Below are positions 33,030-41,211 of a stretch of 44,914 bases of DNA, in pieces; positions within the stretch are counted from its first letter, which is position 1; every line of letters starts with the position of its first letter. The DNA comes from Candidatus Lambdaproteobacteria bacterium. GTDB taxonomy: Bacteria > SAR324 > JACQKK01. A model generated the notes under the pieces. It had not been told where the DNA came from, ran no database searches, and saw nothing but the letters and a program-made list of their open reading frames with translations. The stretch spans positions 1-44,914 of the forward strand of contig JACQKK010000204.1 in assembly GCA_016204605.1 (NCBI GenBank). The letters are read 5' to 3'. A program made the translations under genes and the position numbers.

Positions 33030-34913
33030 TCACCGGATATACTCCGCCGCATACTCCCGCACGTGCTGGCCCTCCAGCACGTGGAAGGTGCGGATCTTGC
33101 GCAGGGTGTCGGGCAAGAGCTGGCCGAGCGGCACGTGCACCAGCTTCCTGCCCATACGCGCCGCCAGCGAGCGGAACCAGGGACGGGGCGGGCGCGCGGC
33201 CACGTACAGCACCAGCGGCTCGACCGAGTAGTCGAGCCCGGCCATCAGCAGGCGCTCGGCCTTCGTGCGGGCGGCGTCGAAGAAGGGGTCGCGCCAGACG
33301 TCGAACAGGCGCCGGGGCGGGTAGGTCATCAGGAAGCCGCCATACTCGCAGCGGGAGATGCCGGGGCCGATCACGTGCTCGCCGGCCGGGGTGGCGTAGA
33401 GCGCCATGTCCGATTCCTGCTCGTGCTCGCCGAGCCAGGTCACGCGCCAGGGGTAGCGCTCGCGGGGCTCTTCGCCGGCCGAGCCGCGCGGGGGCCGGTC
33501 TTCGTCGAAGATCACCACCAGCGAGCCCACCTCGCCCGCCAGCGGCAGCGTCTCGCGCACGTAGAGCCGGCCCTGGTGCCAGTTGCGCAGGGTCTCGCGC
33601 ACGTCCAGGCCGTCCTTGAGCGAGACCTGAAAGGGCTCGACCCGCGTGCGCTCCGCCTGCAGCATGCCCTTGGCGACCTGCTTCAGGTGCTGGCCGTAGC
33701 CCTCGATCACGAGATCCTCGGGCGGGTGCGAGCAGATGTAGGCGCCGGACCACTTCGATTTCCATTCGCCCGGCTGCCGCTCGCGCAGCCGCTCCCGCTC
33801 ATCGAAGCCCGCCAGCACCGGCCGCCGGCGGCGCACCTTGCGGCGCAGCGTCATGCGGCGACCCGCCACCGCCGCGTACGCCTCGTCGAGGTCGAGCGTC
33901 GGCAGCAGCCCCGAGCCGTCCTGCCAGGGGTAGCGGATGCCCAGTTCCCACAGCTCGAAGGCGTACTCGTCGTCCACGGCGCCGCGGGCGGCCGTGGCGA
34001 GCTGGAACAGGTCGGGCACGAGCTGCCCCTCGACCAGCGCGTACTTCTTGGCGAAAGTGGCCAGGGTGCGGAACTGCGCCGGCGTGACCTCGCTGCCGTA
34101 GCGCTCGCGGTAGACCTCCGCCGCCTCGCGCAGCAGCGCCTCGCTCTCCGCCTCCCGGTCGAACGCCGCCAGACCGGGCGGGAGCGCGGGGGGCAGGGTG
34201 GGCGGGCCCTGCGTCCGGCCCCGGCGACCCTCGACCGGGCGGGCGTGCTCATAGGCGGCCGCGAGGAACGGGGCCTCGCTCATGAACTCGCGCGAGGACC
34301 GCTCCGACCAGTTGTAGAGCTTGAGCTCGCGCGGCCGGGCGCGGGCGAACGGTCGCGGCTGGGGCCGCTCCAGGCGCGCCAGCACGCCCGGCAGGTGCGC
34401 CGCTCCCAGCACGCACGCCACCCGCCGCCCCTGGGCGACCTGCTGGAGCGCATAGGCCATCATGGTCTCGCGCTGCTCGTCGAGCGGCGAGCGCGGGGCG
34501 GCGTCGCCGCCAAGCTCGGCGTAGTAAGCATCGAGGAAGGCGCGGTAGCCCAGCCGGCGCACGGCGTGGCTATCGGGCAGCGGCTCCTCGATCAGCGGGT
34601 ACTGCTCGACGTCGAGGTCGATCAGCTCCACGGGCAGCCCCAGCTCGCGCGCGGTGCGCAGGGCCTCGAAGCCGGCGTCAGTCGGCTCGCAGGGCAGATG
34701 CAGGTGGCCACCCTCTGCCTCGCCCAGGATCAGCGAGAGGCAGGGCAGCCGGTTCGCGGCCTGGAGGATCGGCTCGCGCCAGGTGCCGGGCAGCTCCACC
34801 GCCACCACGTCGGGCGGGTCGGCCAGCAGCGCGCGGCGCACCTCCAGCGCGAACTCGAGCCGCCGGTGGAACACCGGCAGGAAGCGGATGGACTCGAAGA
34901 TGCGATAGGCCAT
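33030..34913 (-). CDS. TraB/EreA-like N-terminal domain protein with unknown C-terminal domain
   Basis: 627 residues. The N-terminal part (about 1-200) starts with FESIRFLPVFHRRL and contains DVVAVELPGTW, and later DEQRETMMAYALQQV followed by ACVLGAAHLPGVLARL. The last phrase is the TraB/PrgY/EreA-type signature, in which the conserved GxxH is thought to be catalytic. A proline-rich linker is near 240-255. The C-terminal part (about 380-627) has KSKWSGAYICSHPPED and SDMALYATPAGEHVIG, and matches nothing I know. There is no signal peptide or membrane segment. It probably is a cytosolic enzyme. Neighbouring genes give no clear pathway. Confidence 0.55.
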   Translation of the reverse strand: MAYRIFESIRFLPVFHRRLEFALEVRRALLADPPDVVAVELPGTWREPILQAANRLPCLSLILGEAEGGHLHLPCEPTDAGFEALRTARELGLPVELIDLDVEQYPLIEEPLPDSHAVRRLGYRAFLDAYYAELGGDAAPRSPLDEQRETMMAYALQQVAQGRRVACVLGAAHLPGVLARLERPQPRPFARARPRELKLYNWSERSSREFMSEAPFLAAAYEHARPVEGRRGRTQGPPTLPPALPPGLAAFDREAESEALLREAAEVYRERYGSEVTPAQFRTLATFAKKYALVEGQLVPDLFQLATAARGAVDDEYAFELWELGIRYPWQDGSGLLPTLDLDEAYAAVAGRRMTLRRKVRRRRPVLAGFDERERLRERQPGEWKSKWSGAYICSHPPEDLVIEGYGQHLKQVAKGMLQAERTRVEPFQVSLKDGLDVRETLRNWHQGRLYVRETLPLAGEVGSLVVIFDEDRPPRGSAGEEPRERYPWRVTWLGEHEQESDMALYATPAGEHVIGPGISRCEYGGFLMTYPPRRLFDVWRDPFFDAARTKAERLLMAGLDYSVEPLVLYVAARPPRPWFRSLAARMGRKLVHVPLGQLLPDTLRKIRTFHVLEGQHVREYAAEYIR

Positions 34914-34983
34914 TGACTGCCGGGCGAGAGGGGCCAGGAGCCGCGGCTCATGGGCCGCGCGACCGTTCCCGCGGCCCCGGAAT

Positions 34984-36297
34984 TCAGCCTAGCACAGGGG
35001 CGGCCGGCGCCGCCCCTGAGGATTGCGCGGCAGGCGACCGGATCGGAGGGGACGTTGCCGACAGGAACAGCAATGTCAGCGGCACCAGCAAATAGCGGTG
35101 GGTGAGCCCCGCATAGATTGCGGAATGGTTGGCGAAGACCTCGTACCAGACCACGGGCAGGAGCATGAGCGCGCCGTAGCCGGCCAATTCCGGAATCCGG
35201 CGCCACCGCGAAAAGCGACAATGGCGGACCAGGACCACCGCCAGGCAGGTGCCGACCACCATCGCGCGCCAGGGGGGGTTGAGGATGCGCGCCAGGTTGC
35301 GGCCGGTGGCCAGCAACAGGTGAGGCGCTCCGAAGGGCGTCTCGCCGCCCGCCCGGAGGGCGGCTTGCGCCACGATGTTGTCCAGCGCGCCGTGCCCGAT
35401 CACCGCGACCGCGAGGATGAACTTGACCAGCCACAGGCCGAAATACCTCCCGGCCCAGGCCATCCCGCAAAGCCCGATATCCCACAACTGGCGATCCACC
35501 GGGTACTCGCCCAGCCGTTTCCGGCGCAGCAACAGCAGCAGGGCCGGCAGCATGAAGGTTGCCAGGGGGTTGGTGAGCAGGTCGAAATACACGGTGACGC
35601 CACCCGTCACGAAGAACAGCTCGAAGCGGGCGGCGTAGGCGGCCTTCCAGTTCAGCACCACCAGACCCGCGCCGAGGGCGATCATCCAGGACACGCCATG
35701 GTTGACCGTGAACAGCGGGTTGTCGAAGCGCAGTAGCAGGGCTGCGGCAACGATGCACCCCGCCGTGCGGAGATCGAGCCGCCGCGCGACCGCCCACACC
35801 AGCCCGGCGAACAGCCCCAACACCGCGACCAGGTTCGCCGCCTGGAGCAACGGGTAGCCGCTGAGCCACAGGATGGGGCGGGTGACGATCTGGTAACCGT
35901 GCCAGTACCGGAAGTAGTCGCGGCCGATGAACCTTCCCCCATGGAGCCACCACCTCAGCCAACGGCACTGCTGGGGCGCCGCGATGCCGCGAGCGCGGAC
36001 GGCGCGCGACAGCAGGCTCGGGTCGTCGTCGGGGGCAATCCCGGCGCTGAGCCACGTGCATTCGCCGCGCATGCCGTAGGTTCCCCCGGGGATCGGCGAC
36101 GCCATGTAGTTCCGGCCAAATTCCGTGCGCGCCATCTGCAGGTGCTCGACGATGCGATCGTTCGGCACGAGATTGGCGATCATCAGCAGGGCGACGAACG
36201 TCACCGCCATGCCCACGCCGATCAGCGCGAGGCGCCACGTCACCCGCAACGCCTCCGCACGGGCGGCAATCATCGTTTCGACCAACGACATGTTCAT
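34984..36297 (-). CDS. Integral membrane protein of unknown function
   Basis: 437 residues with one N-terminal membrane segment (RLALIGVGMAVTFVALLMIA), an extracytoplasmic loop of about 100 residues rich in Trp, Arg and Gly (GECTWLSAGIAPDDDP, RDYFRYWHGYQIV), and about eight more hydrophobic segments. The loop-first layout resembles GT-C glycosyltransferases, but the loop lacks a clear DD/DE/ED catalytic motif at the usual place; DDD at its centre is the nearest. The C-terminus is alanine/proline-rich. It lies 70 bases downstream of nothing recognisable and upstream of the TraB-like gene on the same strand. Function unknown. Confidence 0.6.
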   Translation of the reverse strand: MNMSLVETMIAARAEALRVTWRLALIGVGMAVTFVALLMIANLVPNDRIVEHLQMARTEFGRNYMASPIPGGTYGMRGECTWLSAGIAPDDDPSLLSRAVRARGIAAPQQCRWLRWWLHGGRFIGRDYFRYWHGYQIVTRPILWLSGYPLLQAANLVAVLGLFAGLVWAVARRLDLRTAGCIVAAALLLRFDNPLFTVNHGVSWMIALGAGLVVLNWKAAYAARFELFFVTGGVTVYFDLLTNPLATFMLPALLLLLRRKRLGEYPVDRQLWDIGLCGMAWAGRYFGLWLVKFILAVAVIGHGALDNIVAQAALRAGGETPFGAPHLLLATGRNLARILNPPWRAMVVGTCLAVVLVRHCRFSRWRRIPELAGYGALMLLPVVWYEVFANHSAIYAGLTHRYLLVPLTLLFLSATSPPIRSPAAQSSGAAPAAPVLG

Positions 36298-36584
36298 GTG
36301 GCCGGGGAAGGACGGTGCGGCGCCTGTGGACCCACCAGCGAGACGCGAGCAGGGGTGGGGGTTGCAGGCGGCGGGTGCGCCTTACCGCTCTAACGTGCAG
36401 CGTAAGGCATTCCGTCGTAACGGAAATCGCTGGGGCGATTGCGAAGCGCCTGCCGGTGGCATTGTCGCGGAGGCCATGCAGCAGGCCAGTCGCTCAGCCC
36501 ATACGGGACGCGGGCGGTTCGCATGCCGCTCCCCCCGAAAGCCGTGTATCCGAACCACGACGGCATCGAGTGCAAACAGGTTGG

Positions 36585-37445
36585 TCACTCCCCGTAGAAC
36601 GCCCGGAAGGCGGCCTGGACGCGCGGGTCGCCCATCTCCGGGGCGTGGCCCACGCCGGGGACCTCGACCACGGTCATGGCGGGCTGGGCCTGGCGCATGG
36701 CGGCGACCGTCTCCAGGCCGAGCAGGTCCGTCTCCGCGCCGCGCAACAGCAGCACCGGGCAGGCGAGCGCGCGGAAGCCGCGCCACATGGTCTCGCGGGC
36801 GGCCTCGGCGCCGGGCCCCACCAGCCGGCCGCGCACGATCTCGGGGTCGTAGTGGTAGCGCACGGTGCCGTCGGGGTTGTGGTGCACATCCCAGCGGTAC
36901 TGCGCCTCCAGCTCCGCGCGGGACTTGCCCGCCAGTTGCGGCAGGCGGCTCCGCTCTCGATCGAGCAAAGCGTCCAGGGAGGGCAGCGCCTTGGGCGTGG
37001 ACGCCGTGCGCTCCTGGATGCGGCTCGAGCCGGCGGCGTTCTGCGCGGGGCCGATATCGTTGAGGGTGAAGCTGAGGAAGGTGGCGGGCCGCTCCGCCGC
37101 GAAGGTCATGCCGATCTGCCCACCCATCGACGATCCGATGTAGTGGCAGCGCGCAATCCCCAGGGCCTCCAGGAACGCCCCCAGGTCGGCCGCGTACTGG
37201 GCGAAGCTGTAGCTTTCGGGCGGCCCCCAGGCGCTCTGGCCGCGACCCCGCACGTCGAGCGCCAGGCAGCGGAAGCGCCCGCACAGCCGGGCGGCCAGGT
37301 CGTCGAAGTAGTGCGCCTGCCGCGTGAGGCCGTGCACCATGACCAGGGTCGGCACTTCGCCACCGGTGCCGGCCGGCCGGCCCCAGTCCAGGTAATGGTG
37401 GCGCAGGCCGTTCAGGTCGAGGAACTCGTCGCGGGGTGTCTCCAT
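36585..37445 (-). CDS. Alpha/beta hydrolase (stand-alone paralogue of the CoaBC-fused domain)
   Basis: 286 residues. Full catalytic set: oxyanion region MVHGLTRQAHYFDDL, nucleophile elbow GSSMGG with the serine, acidic residue near LLRGAETDLLG, and histidine in GVGHAPEMGDPRVQAAF. It aligns end to end with the C-terminal domain of the protein at 37711-39921: both have NGLRHH, LDWG, RGRGQ, TLNDIGP/VFNDIGP and the same C-terminal GHxPEMGDPRV. They are clear tandem duplicates. The family cleaves esters, lactones or C-C bonds; substrate unknown. The two genes are separated by 265 bases that include GC-rich hairpins. Confidence 0.9.
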   Translation of the reverse strand: METPRDEFLDLNGLRHHYLDWGRPAGTGGEVPTLVMVHGLTRQAHYFDDLAARLCGRFRCLALDVRGRGQSAWGPPESYSFAQYAADLGAFLEALGIARCHYIGSSMGGQIGMTFAAERPATFLSFTLNDIGPAQNAAGSSRIQERTASTPKALPSLDALLDRERSRLPQLAGKSRAELEAQYRWDVHHNPDGTVRYHYDPEIVRGRLVGPGAEAARETMWRGFRALACPVLLLRGAETDLLGLETVAAMRQAQPAMTVVEVPGVGHAPEMGDPRVQAAFRAFYGE

Positions 37446-37539
37446 GGGCGGCTCGCGGGAGGGGTGGGCGCCTACCTACGGGTGGAGGTCGAAAAAGTCT
37501 CGCTGGCGCACGTGCGGGTCGGCGCGACCTCATCCCCTG

Positions 37540-37563
37540 CCCCCTCTCCTGGGGGAGAGGGGG
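37540..37563. repeat. GC-rich hairpin repeat
   Basis: Perfect 10-bp stem CCCCCTCTCC / GGAGAGGGGG with TGGG loop. It lies between the two hydrolase-containing genes, and matches the second repeat type at 25804-25829. Confidence 0.8.
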
Positions 37564-37602
37564 TGAGTGCGACCCGCTTGGATGGCTGAACCGACGCCCC
37601 CT

Positions 37603-37626
37603 CCCTCTCCCCCAGGAGAGAGAGGG
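37603..37626. repeat. GC-rich hairpin repeat, imperfect
   Basis: CCCTCTCC then CCCA then GGAGAGAGAGGG, with one mismatch in the stem. It is followed by CCGGGGAGGGTGAGGCC, the reverse-strand form of the CCTCACCCTCCCCGG lead of the repeats near 24025. Confidence 0.7.
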
Positions 37627-37710
37627 CCGGGGAGGGTGAGGCCCCGCTGCGAACGCATCGCCTGGGTCTTCAGACGCCTCACGTCGGCCTCAGCGGATCA
37701 CGAGTCTGGC

Positions 37711-39921
37711 TCACCCCGCCTTGACGTGCTCGCCATAGAAGCCGTCGAGGGCCTGGTGCACGCGCGGGTCGCCCATCTCCGGGGTGTGGCCCACGCCCTC
37801 GACCTCGACGTAGCGCAGGCCGGGCTGGGCCTTGCGCATCACCTCGACCATCTCCGCGGTGAGCGTATCGCTGAGCGAGCCGCGGAACACCAGGATCGGG
37901 CAGCGCAGCGCCGCGAAGCCCTGGCGGGTGATCGCCTCCGCCGGCCTGGCCTGCTCGCCGATCTGGCGCTGGCCGACCACGGCCGGGTCGAAGTGGAAGC
38001 TGCACGTGCCGTCGGCGTTCCAGCGCACGTTCCAGCGGTAGAGCTCCTCCAGTTCGGGGCGCGGCATCCGGGCCAGCCAGGGGAAGCGCACGAACTCCCG
38101 CTCGATCAGCGCGTCGAGCGAGGGGAACACGGGCGGATGGCCTTCCAGGTACGCCTTGGTGCGCACCGCGTAGACCGGGTTCGATTCCGGCCCGATGTCG
38201 TTGAACACGGCGCTCAGGAAGCGCTCGGGCTCCGTGGCGGCCCAGGTCATCGCGATCTTGCCGCCCATCGACGTGCCGAACCAGTGGAAGCGCTCCAGCC
38301 CGAGCTGCCGGAACACCTCCTGCAGGTCGCTCACGTAGGTGCCGTAGTGGTAATCCTCCGGCTTGCCCCACTCCGTCTGGCCGCGGCCGCGGATATCCAC
38401 CGCGATGCAGCGGAAACGGCTGCGCAGCCGCTGGCAGAGGGGATCGAAGACGTGGGCCTGCCGCGTGAAGCCATGGACGAGCACCAGCGGCGGCGCGGCG
38501 GCGTTGCCCCAGTCGAGCAGGTGATGGCGCAGCCCGTTGGCGGTGAAGGTGCGGTCGGTGTAGGGCGCGGACAGGGTGCCCCCGCCGAAGGACGACGGGG
38601 GCACGCGCTCTCCGCCGGCCGCTGCGGCCCCCCGCCGGACGGGCCCCAGCAGCCCCGCCAGCTCCCCCGCCAGCCGCGCGGCCAGCGCGCGCTTGTCCTG
38701 GAGCGGCAGCGACTCCGGCGGCGGCTGCGGTGCCCCGGCGCGCGCCCGGCGCAGCAGGGTCACGCGGTTCTGGGCGCTCTCGAACCCCGAGCCGGGCTCG
38801 GTGATGTCGTTGGCGACGACGAGGTCGGCGTTCTTCGCGACCATCTTCTTCTGCGCGTTCTCGAGCAGGTCCTGGCTCTCCGCGGCGAACACGACGATGG
38901 CCTGCCCTGCCCGCTTCTGGGCGCCCAACTCCGCGGCGATGTCGGGGTTCGCCACCAGCTCCAGCACCAGGCTGGGCTTGCCCGCGCGCTTGATCTTGTG
39001 GAAGGAGGTCTCGCGGGCGCGGTAATCGGCCACGGCCGCCGCCAGCACGAACGCGTCCTGACGCGCGGCGCGCACCATCACGGCGCCGTGCATCTCCGTG
39101 GCGCTGGTGACCCGCACCGTCTCGACACCCGGCGGATCGGCCAGCCGCACCGGCCCGCTGATGAGCGTCACGGCGGCCCCGGCATCGCGGCAGGCCTCGG
39201 CGATGGCGAACCCCATCCGCCCGCTCGAATGGTTCGAGAGGTAGCGCACGGGGTCGAGCGCCTCCCGGGTCGGCCCGGCGGTGATCAGCACGCGCCGCCC
39301 CGCGAGGCTGCCGGCGCCCACCGGCGCCCCGGCCACAGGCTGGCCCACCGACCGGCCGGCGACGTCGCCCGCGGCGTAGTGTTCGAGGGCGGCCAGGATG
39401 GCGGCGGGCTCGGCCAGCCGCCCCGGCCCCTCCCGGCCCTCGGCGAGGAAGCCCGTCTCCGGCGGGATGATGTGCACGCCGCGCCCCTCCAGCACGCGCA
39501 GGTTCTCCTGGGTGGCGGCGTTCCGCAGCATGTTGTCGTTCATGGCCAGCGCCAGGTGGATCGGCGCCCGCGTGGCCAGCAGCACGGTCGAGAGCAGGTC
39601 GTCGGCCAGCCCGGCCCGCAGCTTGGCCGCCAGGTGCGCCGTGCAGGGGGCCACCAGCGCCAGCTCCGCCCGCTCGGCGATCGCGATGTGGCCGATGCGG
39701 CTCTCCTGGTCCAGGTCGAACAGCTCGATCCCGACCGGGCGGTTCGAGAGCGTCTGGAACGTCAGCGGCTGCACGAACGCGCAGGCCCCGCGCGTCATGA
39801 TGACGGTCACCTCGGCGCCCGCCTTCTTCAGCTCGCGCAGCACCAGCACCGCCTTGTACGCCGCGATCCCGCCCGTCACGCCGAGCAGGATCTCCTTGCC
39901 GGATAGGGAAGAAGCATTCAT
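37711..39921 (-). CDS. coaBC: CoaBC (phosphopantothenoylcysteine synthetase/decarboxylase) fused to an alpha/beta hydrolase
   Basis: 736 residues from the ATG at 39921; a GTG at 39942 overlaps the previous stop (GTGA) and is an alternative. CoaC decarboxylase (about 1-185): LLGVTGGIAAYKA, catalytic His78 (RIGH) and Asn128 (LAMN). At the site of E. coli Dfp Cys158 is Glu161 (AEGREGPGR). CoaB ligase (about 205-395): AGPTREALDPVRYLSNHSSG, AAAVADYRA and HKIKR with the lysine. Together they convert 4'-phosphopantothenate and cysteine to phosphopantetheine. After a Gly/Pro-rich linker (about 430-455), a complete alpha/beta hydrolase follows (LVHGFTRQ, GTSMGG with Ser551, GVGHTPEMGDP), paralogous to the gene at 36585-37445. 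The frame is unbroken across the joint. Normal CoaBC is about 400 residues. Confidence 0.9.
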   Translation of the reverse strand: MNASSLSGKEILLGVTGGIAAYKAVLVLRELKKAGAEVTVIMTRGACAFVQPLTFQTLSNRPVGIELFDLDQESRIGHIAIAERAELALVAPCTAHLAAKLRAGLADDLLSTVLLATRAPIHLALAMNDNMLRNAATQENLRVLEGRGVHIIPPETGFLAEGREGPGRLAEPAAILAALEHYAAGDVAGRSVGQPVAGAPVGAGSLAGRRVLITAGPTREALDPVRYLSNHSSGRMGFAIAEACRDAGAAVTLISGPVRLADPPGVETVRVTSATEMHGAVMVRAARQDAFVLAAAVADYRARETSFHKIKRAGKPSLVLELVANPDIAAELGAQKRAGQAIVVFAAESQDLLENAQKKMVAKNADLVVANDITEPGSGFESAQNRVTLLRRARAGAPQPPPESLPLQDKRALAARLAGELAGLLGPVRRGAAAAGGERVPPSSFGGGTLSAPYTDRTFTANGLRHHLLDWGNAAAPPLVLVHGFTRQAHVFDPLCQRLRSRFRCIAVDIRGRGQTEWGKPEDYHYGTYVSDLQEVFRQLGLERFHWFGTSMGGKIAMTWAATEPERFLSAVFNDIGPESNPVYAVRTKAYLEGHPPVFPSLDALIEREFVRFPWLARMPRPELEELYRWNVRWNADGTCSFHFDPAVVGQRQIGEQARPAEAITRQGFAALRCPILVFRGSLSDTLTAEMVEVMRKAQPGLRYVEVEGVGHTPEMGDPRVHQALDGFYGEHVKAG

Positions 39922-39938
39922 ACGAGTCACGGGAAGTT

Positions 39939-40427
39939 TCACGTAAGCTGTTTGAGTATATTCTCAAGATCAGTCTTTACGGCAATAAATCTGGTCTGGA
40001 GATCTAGATTCAGACTCGTAGCTGTCGCAGTATCATTGTTGGTCTTAAGTTGCTGTAACTGTTGCGTGAGCCACAATTCTGTACTTCGATTGAAGAAGTT
40101 TTCGATATTGGCAAGCAACCCGTGATTAATCGTTCCAATATAGTCTGATAGTTGTCCGGACTGTGCAAGGTGAGTTGCGGCACTATACATGAGATTTCCC
40201 ACAGGGAAGAAACCCCGAAATGTCTTTAGATCTCCTGATACGATTGATGCCGTAAATATGGGATTCAACGTTAGCAAGTGATTGATTCTGTTCAGGTTGT
40301 AGTCACATTCCTCCCGGAGGCGTTTCTTCGCCTTATCGACTTGTCGCCAATCTTTGACGGCCTCGATTATATATACGACAACTACGCCAATCAGTAATGA
40401 AACAACGTGGTCAATTAGGCTTGACAT
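39939..40427 (-). CDS. Membrane-anchored hypothetical protein (AT-rich)
   Basis: 162 residues. A single N-terminal membrane helix (VVSLLIGVVVVYIIEAV) is followed by an amphipathic helical domain rich in Asn, Leu and Gln (about 30-160), ending with a coiled-coil-like helix (FIAVKTDLENILKQL). The gene is strikingly AT-richer than both neighbours, a mark of recent acquisition. Its stop overlaps a possible GTG start of coaBC. No family is recognised. Small membrane-anchored proteins of this build occur in phage-defence and other accessory loci, but there is no partner here. Function unknown. Confidence 0.65.
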   Translation of the reverse strand: MSSLIDHVVSLLIGVVVVYIIEAVKDWRQVDKAKKRLREECDYNLNRINHLLTLNPIFTASIVSGDLKTFRGFFPVGNLMYSAATHLAQSGQLSDYIGTINHGLLANIENFFNRSTELWLTQQLQQLKTNNDTATATSLNLDLQTRFIAVKTDLENILKQLT

Positions 40428-40536
40428 GTGAGAAACCTGTAAATGTGTTCGACGTTCGATATCCTATGGAATCCTGTTGGTGGACTACACGAATTCAACA
40501 GCATGTATGCGAACCGCATTGGTTGAGTTGCCGTCA

Positions 40537-41172
40537 CTACATTTTCCTGAACCGTGCGATGAACTCCGGTCCTGGCCGCGCGGGGTTGCGGGGCATGGGA
40601 TCGAGTCCCTCGAAGGCCCAGCCGCGGCTCGAGTGGAACAGCGCCTTGACGAGGGCGGGGGGCGTCGAGTAGGGCGGGCCGCCGCCTCCCGCGACTTCCA
40701 TGAACACCCCCAGCAGCCGCCCGCCGGGCTTGAGCACGGTGTGGGCCATGCGGGCATAGTCGCCGAAGCGCGCAGGGTTGAGGGCGCAGAGGCAGGTCTG
40801 CTCGAGCACCACGTCGAACGCGCCCGCATAGTCCGCCGGCAGCGCCAGCACGTCGGCCCGCGCGATCTCAAGGTCGCGGCCGGGCTCCAGCCCCCGCGCC
40901 TGCGCCGCGGCCCTCAGCTCGACCAGCGGCTCCTCGGCGATGTCGAGGGCCGTGACGCGGTAGCCGCACGCCGCCAGGTAAACCGCCTCGTGGCCGCGCC
41001 CGCAGCCGGGGACGAGCACGCGCCCCTCGGCTGGGAAGTGCTCCGCCAGCAGCGCGAGCACGGGGTCGCTCACCCGCCCCAGGTCCCACGGCGTGTGGCC
41101 CGAGCGGTACTTCTCCTGCCAGAAGTCCAGCCCCGGGAAGGCGGCGGGCGGCCGGGATGCGGCATCGGTCAC
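40537..41172 (-). CDS. TPMT-family SAM methyltransferase
   Basis: 211 residues from a GTG at 41172; GGAG lies nine bases before it. The thiopurine methyltransferase family is recognised by the N-terminal FWQEKYRSGHTPWDLG, motif I VLVPGCGRGHEAVYLA, the acidic GYRVTALDIAEEPL and VLEQTCLCALNP near the active site. Bacterial members methylate sulfur, selenium or tellurium compounds or small thiols. The gene ends downstream with ARFRKM. It lies 40 bases... downstream of sir2's strand-mate position and on the same strand, so the two may be co-transcribed. Physiological substrate unknown. Confidence 0.85.
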   Translation of the reverse strand: MTDAASRPPAAFPGLDFWQEKYRSGHTPWDLGRVSDPVLALLAEHFPAEGRVLVPGCGRGHEAVYLAACGYRVTALDIAEEPLVELRAAAQARGLEPGRDLEIARADVLALPADYAGAFDVVLEQTCLCALNPARFGDYARMAHTVLKPGGRLLGVFMEVAGGGGPPYSTPPALVKALFHSSRGWAFEGLDPMPRNPARPGPEFIARFRKM

Positions 41173-41211
41173 GTCGGTGCTCCTCGGTTGCGGGTTGGAA
41201 TCGGCGCGCCG

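Noticed and set aside
36390..36575. 61-codon minus-strand frame between the hydrolase and the membrane protein
   Set aside because: Product (ends DFRYDGMPYAAR) has no family I can support and no ribosome site. It may be a repeat remnant, but the evidence is too weak.
37567..39906. 779-codon plus-strand frame opposite coaBC
   Set aside because: Antisense shadow of the CoaBC fusion gene; composition is His/Arg/Gly-rich and without motif.
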